Source: Crassaminicella indica (GTDB lineage Bacteria > Bacillota > Clostridia > Peptostreptococcales > Thermotaleaceae). Taken from it: a DNA stretch of 64,000 bases. Both the position numbers and the translations under genes were made by a program. Where the stretch lies: positions 620,001 through 684,000 of the forward strand of contig NZ_CP078093.1 in assembly GCF_019203185.1 (NCBI RefSeq). Reading direction: 5' to 3'. The notes beneath the pieces are model-generated. The model was given only the letters and a program-made list of their open reading frames with translations. It was not told where the DNA came from and made no database searches. This document shows, piece after piece, positions 35,628 to 44,910 of this stretch. How positions within the stretch are numbered: the stretch's first letter is position 1; every line of letters begins with the position of its first letter.

Positions 35628-37730
35628 TTAGTCTATCTGAATAATTTTATTTGCAACAAAGATATCATCATCATAATATCCATTTACAAATATTGTATCT
35701 CCCTTTCGAAGATGACCAAATGCAATTTTTTCTGTTGAAGTAGATAGTACCTTAGTATGATCTGTCTTGGTAACAGTTCTTGTAATATATTCACTTTTTT
35801 CTTTATCAAAATATTTAATAACTAAATAGCTATATTCAGAGTAAATCTTTGAAATTTCTCCTGTGATTGCATTGCTATGCGAAATTCCATCTGCTTCTAT
35901 ATCTGTCACTACATTATTTTTAATAGTTAGCTCTACATGATCATGTATCTTCAAATCACTAATTTTTTTACGATCATCATCATTTATCTCAATATCTACA
36001 TTATCAGCCACTTCATAAGTACGGGTTCGTTCATTGTCTGTTACAATAGTAATCTTTGTTGGATCTCCTATAATGATTTGTTTGATCACACCTTCATCTT
36101 TTGTCCTCTCTTCTACACTAGCTGCTAAAATATCCACTACTTTATCATATTCTACAGTTATTGTTGCAATGTCACCTTTTCTTAAATCATCTAGACCCCT
36201 CTTGTGTCGATCTCGATACACTCTTACATCATCATCTATTTCAAATTCTAGTACTTCATTGTCATTTGTCTTAATCTTTAATATTGGATATTCTCTAAAA
36301 ATAACAGATGATTCTAAAATACCATCATATACTTTTTCTTTACCCATTAAATAAATCTTTATTGCCCGATTCCCAATAAATTTTACTTGTACTTCTTCTC
36401 CCTCTGTAAGTCTTTTCACAGTAACATCTTTCTTATCATATTTTATTTCTGTATTATCATAAATTTTTAATTCCTTTTTCAGAATTAAATTATCTTTGTT
36501 TCGAATAGTCATTAGATGATAATCACCACAATTAACTATACTAATAATTTTACCAACCCATGTTGTAGTACTTGTACTTAATTCTATCCATGCAAGTTCA
36601 TTCTTATCATTAAAATGTAATTTTATCCCGTCTCCTTTATGAAGATCATCTATATCTCTTGATTTACCATTTTCTCTAATAGCCACCCTATTTAAATTAT
36701 AAACTTGCGTATTTCCATTTTCGTCCTTTACCACAATCATTTTCGTCTTTTTTGAAATATAATCAATTATCCTTTCATCACCATTAATTGAACCTATTTC
36801 ACTTGATGGTGTATTTATTTTGTTTACTTCTACTCCTTGTACTTCTCCTGTCTTAGTAAAGATTAATTTTACATTATCCCCTTTATGTAAATCTCTCATA
36901 TCTATGTATTGACCATTCTTTTTAATATATGTAGCTCCTAACGTATAAGCTTTTGTATCTCCTTTTGTATCTTTTACAACAATCATTTTTGTCTCCGTAG
37001 AAACATAATCTATAGTTCCTTCTACAATAGTAGGTATTACAGGATCAGGTGGCATCACTGTAGATGACTGACTCATTAGTAAATCATATGTCTTAGAACA
37101 CATAGTTGCCATAACAGCTCTATTGATAATACTATTTGGATTAAATTTATTGAGTGCATCTCCTCCTACAATCTTATTTTTTTCCAAAAGATCTACATAC
37201 GGAAGTGCTGCTGTTTTGATAGTCTCTGCATCTACAAATTTTAGTACTGGAATAGCTTCTAGCTTCATATTTAATGCTTTTCCTATAAATACTGCTACAT
37301 CTACCTTTTTAGCATATGTCGCCTTTCCTTTTTTGACAAATATTTTTAATTCATCTGGATGTAAAATATTATACTCTAATCCATAAGCTACTGCTTCATG
37401 AGCCCAACTTGGAATCTCATTTGCTTTCAATGTTGCATAATATTTGTTCACTAATCCATTTGCAGGTCTTAGTTTATTTGCTGCCTTTAACGTATTGTAA
37501 ATCATTTGCATAGCTTCTATATAAGTTACACTTTTATCTGGTTTGAAAGTAACCTTCAAGGTATAATCATCAAAATACCCACTAATGATTTTCTTATCTG
37601 CCATTTTTGTAATAAACGGTTTCGCCCAATGATTGCTAGGTACATCTGAAAATATTACTGCTGCAAAACTGTTTATACTACTCATTACTATCAGTAATGC
37701 AATAATCAAGCAACTTATTTTTTTTCTCAT
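35628..37730 (-). CDS. S-layer-homology (SLH) protein with tandem beta-domain repeats
   Basis: A 700-residue exported protein. A signal peptide (about 1-23) is followed by three SLH repeats (about 27-220, including FSDVPSNHWAKPFITKMADK and NKFNPNSIINRAVMATMC) that would bind the wall polymer. From about 235 to the end, five or six repeats of roughly 65-75 residues follow, each with a DYVS-TKMIVVKD-like strand and an LHKGD- or LRKGD-type turn (MRDLHKGDNVKL, IDDLHKGDGIKL, LDDLRKGDIATI). They may be small beta barrels. AAAGGAGG precedes the ATG. Confidence 0.88.
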   Translation of the reverse strand: MRKKISCLIIALLIVMSSINSFAAVIFSDVPSNHWAKPFITKMADKKIISGYFDDYTLKVTFKPDKSVTYIEAMQMIYNTLKAANKLRPANGLVNKYYATLKANEIPSWAHEAVAYGLEYNILHPDELKIFVKKGKATYAKKVDVAVFIGKALNMKLEAIPVLKFVDAETIKTAALPYVDLLEKNKIVGGDALNKFNPNSIINRAVMATMCSKTYDLLMSQSSTVMPPDPVIPTIVEGTIDYVSTETKMIVVKDTKGDTKAYTLGATYIKKNGQYIDMRDLHKGDNVKLIFTKTGEVQGVEVNKINTPSSEIGSINGDERIIDYISKKTKMIVVKDENGNTQVYNLNRVAIRENGKSRDIDDLHKGDGIKLHFNDKNELAWIELSTSTTTWVGKIISIVNCGDYHLMTIRNKDNLILKKELKIYDNTEIKYDKKDVTVKRLTEGEEVQVKFIGNRAIKIYLMGKEKVYDGILESSVIFREYPILKIKTNDNEVLEFEIDDDVRVYRDRHKRGLDDLRKGDIATITVEYDKVVDILAASVEERTKDEGVIKQIIIGDPTKITIVTDNERTRTYEVADNVDIEINDDDRKKISDLKIHDHVELTIKNNVVTDIEADGISHSNAITGEISKIYSEYSYLVIKYFDKEKSEYITRTVTKTDHTKVLSTSTEKIAFGHLRKGDTIFVNGYYDDDIFVANKIIQID

Positions 37731-37859
37731 TGTATTTTATTACCTCCTTTTATCTACAAATTATATGAATTTTTGCATTCTATTTAAGTATTCTATATAT
37801 TGGTTTAAAATCCTTTTAAAATTAGTAAATGTAATAAAATAGTAATATATACTCAAACA

Positions 37860-37905
37860 AAAAACCAACCAAACTATTTTAATTATCTCGGCTGGCTTTT
37901 TCATC
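37860..37905 (-). terminator. Terminator of the small stalk-protein gene
   Basis: AGCCAGCC pairs with GGTTGGTT (8 bp with two G-T pairs), followed on the minus strand by TTTTGTTTG. Confidence 0.65.
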
Positions 37906-37909
37906 AATA

Positions 37910-38623
37910 TTATTTTAATTTAATATTAAATTTTATTTCTGTTTCTTTTCCACTTCCATCATTTTGTAGCATTTTCAAAATAAGTGTTACATTTTTCGTA
38001 TCTTTTTTTATTGGAGGTAATTTTATCATTCCTTCTACTTCATCATCCTCTTTAATATTGTTAAACCATATTTGACTAAATGCATGTAATACTTTACTAA
38101 CTATATCTTTTTGCTCATATGTTTTATTATTCGCTACTAATTTTGTTTTTCCTTGTTCTATAACTATGTCCTTTTCACCTATATTCTTTACTTTTAAATA
38201 TACCCTCGTTTCATCTGTATCTATAGATATACTATTCACAGTAATTAATACGTCATCTACTAACTTTTTCACTGGCATAGTTTCATAATCTTCAGTAGGG
38301 ATCTTTATTTGCTTCTCTTCTTTTTCTTTTTGATTTTTAGCATTTATTTGTATAGTTTTTCTACCTTTATTCCATTCAAGAGTTGCTCCTAGATTCTCTG
38401 CTATAAACCATGCAGGTACATATACTTTATTTTCATACACAAGAACTTTATCGCTTTTGGGCAATTCTTTTTTTTCTCCATTAAATTCAAAGGATATGTT
38501 TTCTTTAACCCAAGCGCTAATAGGTCCAGATATGGCAGCATAGCTAAGTGTTCCAGCTCCTAATATACCTCCAATGATTATCCCTGTTATAAAGTGCTTA
38601 TATTTACTTAATAAATTATTCAA
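37910..38623 (-). CDS. Exported stalk-domain protein with DUF4352-like C-terminal region
   Basis: A 237-residue protein. One N-terminal hydrophobic segment (about 10-30) is followed by a stalk-type domain (about 45-95, NKVYVPAWFIAENLGATLEWN and RKTIQINAK) and a beta-sandwich-like tail (about 118-237). The tail contains DETRVYLKVKNIGEKDIVI, resembling DUF4352/immunoprotective-type domains. The start is TTG behind AAAGGAGG. Its N-terminus resembles that of the truncated gene at the right edge of the window. Confidence 0.75.
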   Translation of the reverse strand: MNNLLSKYKHFITGIIIGGILGAGTLSYAAISGPISAWVKENISFEFNGEKKELPKSDKVLVYENKVYVPAWFIAENLGATLEWNKGRKTIQINAKNQKEKEEKQIKIPTEDYETMPVKKLVDDVLITVNSISIDTDETRVYLKVKNIGEKDIVIEQGKTKLVANNKTYEQKDIVSKVLHAFSQIWFNNIKEDDEVEGMIKLPPIKKDTKNVTLILKMLQNDGSGKETEIKFNIKLK

Positions 38624-38723
38624 ATTATCCCTCCTTTAAAAATAGTTTTTATTAATCATTCACACTCATTATATCACCCTTACATATATCTTTCAATTTT
38701 TTCCTCTATAAAAATATGCAAAA

Positions 38724-38755
38724 CAAAGAGCCCTTCATATGAAAGGCTCTTTATC
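38724..38755 (-). terminator. Terminator of large surface protein A
   Basis: A 14-base arm pair around CATATG (AAAGAGCC..., one mismatch) with TTTGTTTTG on the minus strand. Confidence 0.85.
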
Positions 38756-38767
38756 TTTTGAATATTA

Positions 38768-41146
38768 TTACTTAATAGTTACTGTTCTTGTAGCTCCGTC
38801 CCACTCAACTTGTGCACCTACAGCATTAGCCATAGCTCTTACTGGAAGCATTACTCTTCCATCTTTGTTTACAGCAACAGTGTCCATAGGAACTTCTACA
38901 CCATTTACAGTATATTTTGCTTCTCCAACTTTTACTTTGATTACTCTATCACCTTTGAATACAGTTACAGAAGTATCTGCTTGATTCCACATGATATTTT
39001 GGTCTTCTACTCCTAGAGCATTTAATAAAGCTCTTAATGGAAGCATTGTTCTACCATTTGCATCAATATATGGAGCAACATCAACTGTTACAACATTATC
39101 TCCAACTTGAATTTCACTGTTACCAACTTGCATTTTAACTTCTACACCAGCTTTAGTATTTGAATCAGCTGGAGTGATTACTCTAGCAACTACTGCTGCA
39201 TCTGCTTTTTTAGTTTCGAAGTAACCTAAATCATCATATTCATGTTCTTCTTCTCCATTGCCATCACCAAGATCAACTTTCGTTGCACATTTTTCATTAT
39301 CACTTTCTACACCATTTTGTACTACAGCATCTCCTCTAAGTTGTACTTCGAAATCTCCTTCTGGAAGAACTCTATCAAGGTCTACAGTTCCACCAGTAAT
39401 AGTGATTTCAGATGGCTCTGTACTTTCACTCTTAATCTTGAATGATAAGCATCTATCACTATCTTTCTTATCTCCATATTTACCTACTTCAATACTATCT
39501 TCATCAATTTCGATATCACCTTTAGTTACTTCTACTTTTGGTTCGTCATTCCATTCGAATCCATCAGCAAGTTTTAATACTACCCAACCTTTATCAGCTA
39601 ATGCTTCTTTCTTAGTTTCTGTAATAACTATTTTTCCTAATGCTTGATCTTTCAATCCAAGTTTTACATTTGTAGGCTCTGCCTTGATTGTTGCAGGCTT
39701 AACAGCTTTACCTAAAACAACTTCACCCTTATTTGGAAGAGCATTTCCTGAAACTTTCGCTACGATATCCCCTTCATGACCTGCTTCAACAGATACATAG
39801 AATGTTAAGTGTAATTTGATTTTTCCACTTGTTCTGTCTAACGCACCACCAGTAAATTCAAGTACGTTTCTATCATCTCCATCTACATACTGCATAACAT
39901 TTTTAATATCTTTTAATCCATCATGCTTATCCACATCAACATCAACAATCTTTACCCAGTCTGGGAATTCAATTGTAGTTCTTCTGTTTGTAATCCATGC
40001 ACCATCTGCATTTTCTTCTAATTTTAATGTTACTAATTTGTGATCATCTTCATCATAATCTGTTTTCGTATTAATAGCTTTGTCATCTGCATCAGTACGC
40101 ACAACTTTCACTTCAGATAAAGGACGTCTACCAGCAAATAGCTCTACCATATCATCATCTTTATCTGCTTCAATTTTTACACCATAATCTTGGTATTCAC
40201 CAATTACGATAGTTGCACTAGTAACTTCATCTCCAGTTACTTTTACTTTTACTTCTCCAAAATCTGCATCTCTTTCTGGAACAACTCTTAAGTTCTTGAT
40301 ATAGATTTTACCACGAGCTTTTGTAGAGTTTAATTTATCTGTTTCAATGATTAAATAGTTATCATCATCTGAATCAACTTTGTATTCACTAGCACTTAAT
40401 TTAATAGAACCAAATCCACCAGCTAATTCGATTACTGTATCATCACTAGGTTTTTTAGAACCTGTAACAATATCCCATTTAAAATCAGAAGGTAATCTTA
40501 ATTTGATTTTTTGAGTTCCTTTATGACTCATTGCTCCGATGCTAGTTTCTTCAATTTTGATTGTTTCGATTACAGCACCGTCATCTGTAATATCTGTGGT
40601 ATCATTGATAGTTGTTACAGTATCACCATCAGCCGCATTAGCAATCGTAAGCTTTTGTTCACTCACTTGGCTATCGTTAGCGATGATTTCTACTTCTACT
40701 GCACCATTATTATCAACATCAATTAACATTGGAACGATAATAGCAATTTTATTAGCTGTTTCAGTAGTACCATATGTTCTATCAAATGGATCAGCTAAAG
40801 TTACATCTATTTCAGAATCACTACGTCTGTCAATAGTAACTTTTCCATTTACTTTTTTTCCTGTAGAATCATCTACAGCATACGCAATATCAGAACCTTT
40901 CATATCATCAATCCAGTCTGCATTGCTTACATTTAGGGTAAATGTCATACCATCTTTAAATTCTCCTGCATTTTTCTCTTCTAATCTTAATTGCGGAGCA
41001 TCATCCTTATATACTTTTGAATACACAGTCTCATCAGATACTTTTGGCACATTACTTACGGTATTATCTGACGCTGCAAATGCACTCATTGGTACTAACG
41101 TTAATACCATTGCTAATACCAATAATAATGAAAGTCTTTTCTTCAT
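38768..41146 (-). CDS. Large acidic surface protein A, likely S-layer type, C-terminal stalk domain
   Basis: A 792-residue exported protein. A clear signal peptide (ends near AFAASDN, about residue 26) is followed by about 620 residues of acidic beta-rich sequence without a named domain. A copper-amine-oxidase-N domain fills the last 130 residues (GRTMLPLRALLNALGV; GRVMLPVRAMANAVGAQV; VEWDGATRTVTIK). Surface protein B next door is homologous over its whole length. A consensus promoter, an approximately 120-nt leader, AAAGGAGG and a strong terminator point to very high expression. No SLH repeats are present, so wall attachment is unexplained. Confidence 0.8.
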   Translation of the reverse strand: MKKRLSLLLVLAMVLTLVPMSAFAASDNTVSNVPKVSDETVYSKVYKDDAPQLRLEEKNAGEFKDGMTFTLNVSNADWIDDMKGSDIAYAVDDSTGKKVNGKVTIDRRSDSEIDVTLADPFDRTYGTTETANKIAIIVPMLIDVDNNGAVEVEIIANDSQVSEQKLTIANAADGDTVTTINDTTDITDDGAVIETIKIEETSIGAMSHKGTQKIKLRLPSDFKWDIVTGSKKPSDDTVIELAGGFGSIKLSASEYKVDSDDDNYLIIETDKLNSTKARGKIYIKNLRVVPERDADFGEVKVKVTGDEVTSATIVIGEYQDYGVKIEADKDDDMVELFAGRRPLSEVKVVRTDADDKAINTKTDYDEDDHKLVTLKLEENADGAWITNRRTTIEFPDWVKIVDVDVDKHDGLKDIKNVMQYVDGDDRNVLEFTGGALDRTSGKIKLHLTFYVSVEAGHEGDIVAKVSGNALPNKGEVVLGKAVKPATIKAEPTNVKLGLKDQALGKIVITETKKEALADKGWVVLKLADGFEWNDEPKVEVTKGDIEIDEDSIEVGKYGDKKDSDRCLSFKIKSESTEPSEITITGGTVDLDRVLPEGDFEVQLRGDAVVQNGVESDNEKCATKVDLGDGNGEEEHEYDDLGYFETKKADAAVVARVITPADSNTKAGVEVKMQVGNSEIQVGDNVVTVDVAPYIDANGRTMLPLRALLNALGVEDQNIMWNQADTSVTVFKGDRVIKVKVGEAKYTVNGVEVPMDTVAVNKDGRVMLPVRAMANAVGAQVEWDGATRTVTIK

Positions 41147-41268
41147 TATAAATTTCCTCCTTTTATTTTATTGTTTTTTGATTTTTAAGGATATGTACCT
41201 TAGGTTACTATCCTTTGAAAACACACTAATATTTAATGTGCTTTCAAAAGACAACAATCCAAAATACA
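41147..41268 (-). promoter_or_regulatory. Long 5' leader of surface protein A
   Basis: From the inferred start near 41268 to the ATG there are about 122 nt, with a hairpin built on GAAAGCACATTA / TAGTGTGTTTTC and a second around AGGATA / TATCCT. Long structured leaders are known to stabilise S-layer mRNAs; that function here is inference. Confidence 0.5.
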
Positions 41269-41274
41269 ATACCG

Positions 41275-41303
41275 ATTATACCAACTATTTCTTTTATAGT
41301 CAA
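41275..41303 (-). promoter_or_regulatory. Strong promoter of surface protein A
   Basis: On the minus strand: TTGACT (41298-41303), exactly 17 bases, TATAAT (41275-41280). A TTCTGTAATAT box (plus-strand sequence, 41316-41326) starts 12 bases beyond the -35 and recurs at the same distance upstream of gene B. The rest of 41330-41495 is AT-rich with no gene. Confidence 0.85.
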
Positions 41304-41495
41304 CATTTTCATGTTTTCTGTAATATAAGTGTAACAAATGTACATTTTTATAAATCATATATTTGTTTCATATAAAGGTATTTATTTATCTTTTAGGTAT
41401 ATTTTTCTATAAATCAAAATCTATATTTATTATATAGAATATAAGCATAAATTACCATTACAGAAATGTTACAAAACATTACGTGTTTTTTACAA

Positions 41496-41532
41496 AAGAA
41501 AAAGAGAGCCTATGTATGACTCTCTTTTTCTT
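41496..41532 (-). terminator. Terminator of large surface protein B
   Basis: Stem AGAAAAAGAGAG/CTCTCTTTTTCT with a short GC-containing loop, ending in TTTTCTTTTG on the minus strand. Confidence 0.85.
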
Positions 41533-41542
41533 TATTAGATAA

Positions 41543-43771
41543 TTATTTGATTGTTACTGTTCTTGTAGCTCCATCCCACTCAACTTCTGCACCTAGTGCT
41601 TGTGCGATGAATCTGATTGGTAACATTGTTCTTCCATCTTTGATTACTGCTACAGTATCCATTGGTACAACAACACCATTTACAAATAATTTGTTGCTTC
41701 CAATTTGTACTTGAGCGATTCTGTCACCTTTGAAGATTGTAACTGTTCTTGTAGCTCCATCCCAGATGATGTTTTCATCTGTTACACCCATAGCTTCTGC
41801 AACATATCTTAATGATAACATTGTTCTTCCATCAGCAATGTATGGAGCAACGTCAGCAGTTTTTAGTTCATCTCCAACTTGGTATTCAGCTTTTCCGATT
41901 ACGAATTTCACTTCTTGACCAGCTTTAGTATTGTCATCAGCTGGAGTGATTACTCTTGCAACAACTTCAGTTGCTACTTTTTCTGTATCAAATTTTCCAG
42001 CTTTCTTTTGTGCTTCAGTAGGACTAGCTAAATAGTTTTGTACTAAAGCATCACCCATGATTTCTACTTCATAATCTCCTTCTGGAAGTGTTCTATAAAG
42101 ATCTACAGTTCCTCCAGTGATTGTAATTTCAGATGCTTCTGTACTGTCATCTTTAATTTTGAATGTTACATATCTCTCATCATTTTTGTCAGTAGTTCCA
42201 TCATATTCAACTTTGATGCTATCTTCGTCTATTTCTAAATCTCCTTTAGTTACTTCTACTTTTGGTTCATCGTTCCAGTAGAATCCTTCAGCTAATTTTA
42301 ATGTTATATATTTACCATCTTCTAAAGCACCTTTTGTAGTTTCTTTGATCACTATTTTACCGATTGCTTGATCTTTTAATCCAAGCTTTACATTTTCTGC
42401 TTCAGCTTTCACTTCAACTGGAGCTACAGCTTTTCCTAATACTACTTCTTTTTCTTCTGTTAAAGCTCTTCCAGAAACCTTAGCTACAATATCTCCTGTT
42501 TTACCTGCTTCAACAGAAACAAAGAAAGTTACATGTAATTTAGCTTTTGAAGTAGTTGATGTATTTTTCCATCCACTAAACTCTACATAATTAGCATCTT
42601 CATCTCTTGTAGCTAATAATTTATTTGCAATAGTAGTATTGCTATCAGCAACACCATCATTATCAACATCTATATACTCAGCTTTATCAACTTGTACGTT
42701 TATAATTCTCACCCATTCTGGGAATTCAATTCTAGTTTTTCTTGCAAGTAACCATGAACCATTTCCATTTTCTTCAATTTCTAATGTTGCTAATTCATGA
42801 TCATCATCATCGCTTGATAATTTACCTGCAAAGATTTCTGCCATATCATCATCTGTATCTGCTTGAACTGTTACATCATAATCTACATACTTACCAATAT
42901 TTAATGTAGTTGTTTTAATTTTATCTCCTGAAATTCTTACAGTAATATCTCCATAATCTGCATCAGATTTTGGAATTACTCTTAAACCTGTAATATATAA
43001 TTTACCACGACTTCCTGTAGAATCAAATATTCCATTAATTGTTAATTTGTTTGTGCCATCTCCAGAAGTTACTGTTGGATTTGCTCCTGTAAAACCACCA
43101 GCTTTTTCAAATGTTGCACCTGATGCATCCCATTTGAAATCAGAAGGTAATTTTAATTCAATATCTTGAGCTGCTCCATTGTTGTTGATAGCTCCAATAT
43201 TTGTTTCTTCGATTTTGATTGTTTCGATTGTAGCACCATCTTCTGTAATGTCTGTAGTGTCATTGATTGTTGTAACTGTTGAACCATCTGCTGCAACAGC
43301 AATCACATATTTACCTGCTGTTACTGGTGTATCGTTAGAAATAATTTCTACACTTACTTCACCTTCATTGTCAATATCAACATATAACGGAAGGATTATT
43401 GCTACTTTTCCTGCATCTGCACCTTTAGTGAAAATTACATCTACTTCACTTGAAGAACGCTTTCTAACTGTAGCAGTTGAAGCTGCAACAGTGCCATCTG
43501 CATCGTATACTACTTTTGCTACAGTAGCTCCATCCATGTTAGATGTCCAATCACCATTATTTACTTTTAAAGTAAAAGTCATGCCGTCAGTAAATTCACC
43601 AGCATTTTTCTCTTCGATTCTTAATTCTGGAGCATTCGTGTTATCAAACACTGTGCTATCAGATACTTTAGGTACTTTATTCACGGTGTTATCACTTGCC
43701 GCGAACGCACTCATTGGTACTAATGATAGCATTAATGCTAGTACCAATAATAATGAAATTTTTCTTTTCAT
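41543..43771 (-). CDS. Large acidic surface protein B, likely S-layer type, C-terminal stalk domain
   Basis: A 742-residue paralogue of protein A. The signal peptide is almost identical, and shared blocks include TTINDTTDITEDGATIETIK, KLGLKDQAIGKIVI and VEVTKGDLEIDEDSI. A C-terminal stalk domain of about 130 residues follows (GRTMLSLRYVAEAMGV; GRTMLPIRFIAQALGAEV; VEWDGATRTVTIK). It has its own strong promoter and terminator. The pair probably arose by tandem duplication and may form or alternate in a surface layer; that is inference. Confidence 0.8.
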   Translation of the reverse strand: MKRKISLLLVLALMLSLVPMSAFAASDNTVNKVPKVSDSTVFDNTNAPELRIEEKNAGEFTDGMTFTLKVNNGDWTSNMDGATVAKVVYDADGTVAASTATVRKRSSSEVDVIFTKGADAGKVAIILPLYVDIDNEGEVSVEIISNDTPVTAGKYVIAVAADGSTVTTINDTTDITEDGATIETIKIEETNIGAINNNGAAQDIELKLPSDFKWDASGATFEKAGGFTGANPTVTSGDGTNKLTINGIFDSTGSRGKLYITGLRVIPKSDADYGDITVRISGDKIKTTTLNIGKYVDYDVTVQADTDDDMAEIFAGKLSSDDDDHELATLEIEENGNGSWLLARKTRIEFPEWVRIINVQVDKAEYIDVDNDGVADSNTTIANKLLATRDEDANYVEFSGWKNTSTTSKAKLHVTFFVSVEAGKTGDIVAKVSGRALTEEKEVVLGKAVAPVEVKAEAENVKLGLKDQAIGKIVIKETTKGALEDGKYITLKLAEGFYWNDEPKVEVTKGDLEIDEDSIKVEYDGTTDKNDERYVTFKIKDDSTEASEITITGGTVDLYRTLPEGDYEVEIMGDALVQNYLASPTEAQKKAGKFDTEKVATEVVARVITPADDNTKAGQEVKFVIGKAEYQVGDELKTADVAPYIADGRTMLSLRYVAEAMGVTDENIIWDGATRTVTIFKGDRIAQVQIGSNKLFVNGVVVPMDTVAVIKDGRTMLPIRFIAQALGAEVEWDGATRTVTIK

Positions 43772-43837
43772 TAAGTATTCCTCCTTTAAATTTTTTGTTG
43801 AATTGTGTCGAAGCTTGTCGCTTCTTGTTACATGAAG

Positions 43838-43866
43838 ATTATATAAATTTTAAATCTATAAATCAA
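43838..43866 (-). promoter_or_regulatory. Promoter of surface protein B
   Basis: On the minus strand: TTGATT (43861-43866), 17 bases, TATAAT (43838-43843). The leader of about 60 nt contains a GAAGC/GCTTC hairpin. The shared TTCTGTAATAT box (plus-strand sequence) lies at 43879-43889. Confidence 0.75.
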
Positions 43867-44030
43867 TGCATTTAATTGTTCTGTAATATTAGTAAGTTTT
43901 TCCTGTGGTAAATTAGAGGGTTCTAGGGGATTGGGACATATATGTTACAGCCATATTACATGCTTTTATTTGAATGAATATGTTAAAATGTAGTATTGTA
44001 GGGAAAGCTTTTACAGAAAGGAGCTATTTT

Positions 44031-44894
44031 ATGGAAAGTTTTGTTGGACTATTAAAGACAATGCGTCCTAAGCAGTGGACAAAAAATCTTATATTGTTTG
44101 CAGGAATACTTTTTTCTAACAATTTATTTGATTTTGATTTGTTGAGGTTGAGTATAGCAGGGTTTTTATTGTTTTGTATTTTTTCTGGAAATGTTTATAT
44201 TGTCAATGATATTGTAGACAAGGAAAAGGACCAACTTCATCCTAAGAAGCGCAATCGTCCGATTGCTTCTGGAAAGGTGAGTGTATTAAAAGCTATAATA
44301 TTTTTATTCATCAGTATGATTTTTTCTTTTGTTGTAGCTTATAAAATCAATTATCTATTTTTTATAATTGGTCTTATTTATTTTATTTTGGTTACTCTTT
44401 ATTCTTTTGTTTTAAAGCATATAGTCATATTAGACGTCATGACTATATCCATAGGCTTTGTCTTAAGGGCTGTGGCAGGTGTTGTCATTATTGATGTAAG
44501 GATATCGCCCTGGCTTTTGTTATGCACATTTTTATTGTCTTTATTTTTGGCACTTCATAAAAGGAAGAGTGAAATGGAGTTGATAGCTAAAGGTAATAAA
44601 AAATCTAGAAAAATCCTTGAAGAGTATACTCCAGAGCTTTTGAACGATATGCTCCATATAGTTACTTCTTCTACGGTTATGGCATACTCTCTTTATACCT
44701 TTAGTGCAAGTGGTTCTATGTATATGATGGGTACTATTCCCTTTGTCATATTTGGTATCTTTAGGTATCAGTATATTGTTCATAAGAAAGGAATGGGAGA
44801 GAATCCTGAGCTTGTACTCCTTAGTGATGTACCTTTGATTGTAGATATAGTGCTTTGGGCAGTTAGTTGTATATTTATATTGTACTTTGTGTGA
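44031..44894 (+). CDS. UbiA-family polyprenyl-phosphate phosphoribosyltransferase (DPPR synthase-like)
   Basis: A 287-residue membrane prenyltransferase-fold enzyme with about eight helices. The motif NDIVDKEKDQLHPKKRNRPI is the Asp-rich signature of decaprenyl-phosphate 5-phosphoribosyltransferases, with TMRPKQWTKN near the start. The predicted reaction is transfer of phosphoribose from PRPP to a polyprenyl phosphate, giving a lipid-linked pentose donor. The ATG at 44031 follows AAAGGAG. A flippase-like gene follows and a GT-C transferase lies 2 kb away, which fits pentose decoration of the surface (inference). Confidence 0.85.
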   Translation: MESFVGLLKTMRPKQWTKNLILFAGILFSNNLFDFDLLRLSIAGFLLFCIFSGNVYIVNDIVDKEKDQLHPKKRNRPIASGKVSVLKAIIFLFISMIFSFVVAYKINYLFFIIGLIYFILVTLYSFVLKHIVILDVMTISIGFVLRAVAGVVIIDVRISPWLLLCTFLLSLFLALHKRKSEMELIAKGNKKSRKILEEYTPELLNDMLHIVTSSTVMAYSLYTFSASGSMYMMGTIPFVIFGIFRYQYIVHKKGMGENPELVLLSDVPLIVDIVLWAVSCIFILYFV

Positions 44895-44910
44895 AAAAGG
44901 ATGTGAAAAC

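Noticed and set aside
40539-41375. A 278-codon plus-strand frame opposite surface protein A
   Set aside because: It lies almost wholly antisense to a clear secreted-protein gene with signal peptide, promoter, ribosome site and paralogue. Its serine/valine/threonine-rich sequence is what the reverse strand of that gene yields.
43179-43835. A 218-codon plus-strand frame opposite surface protein B
   Set aside because: Antisense shadow of the 5' part of gene B, mirroring the shadow in gene A; no ribosome site.
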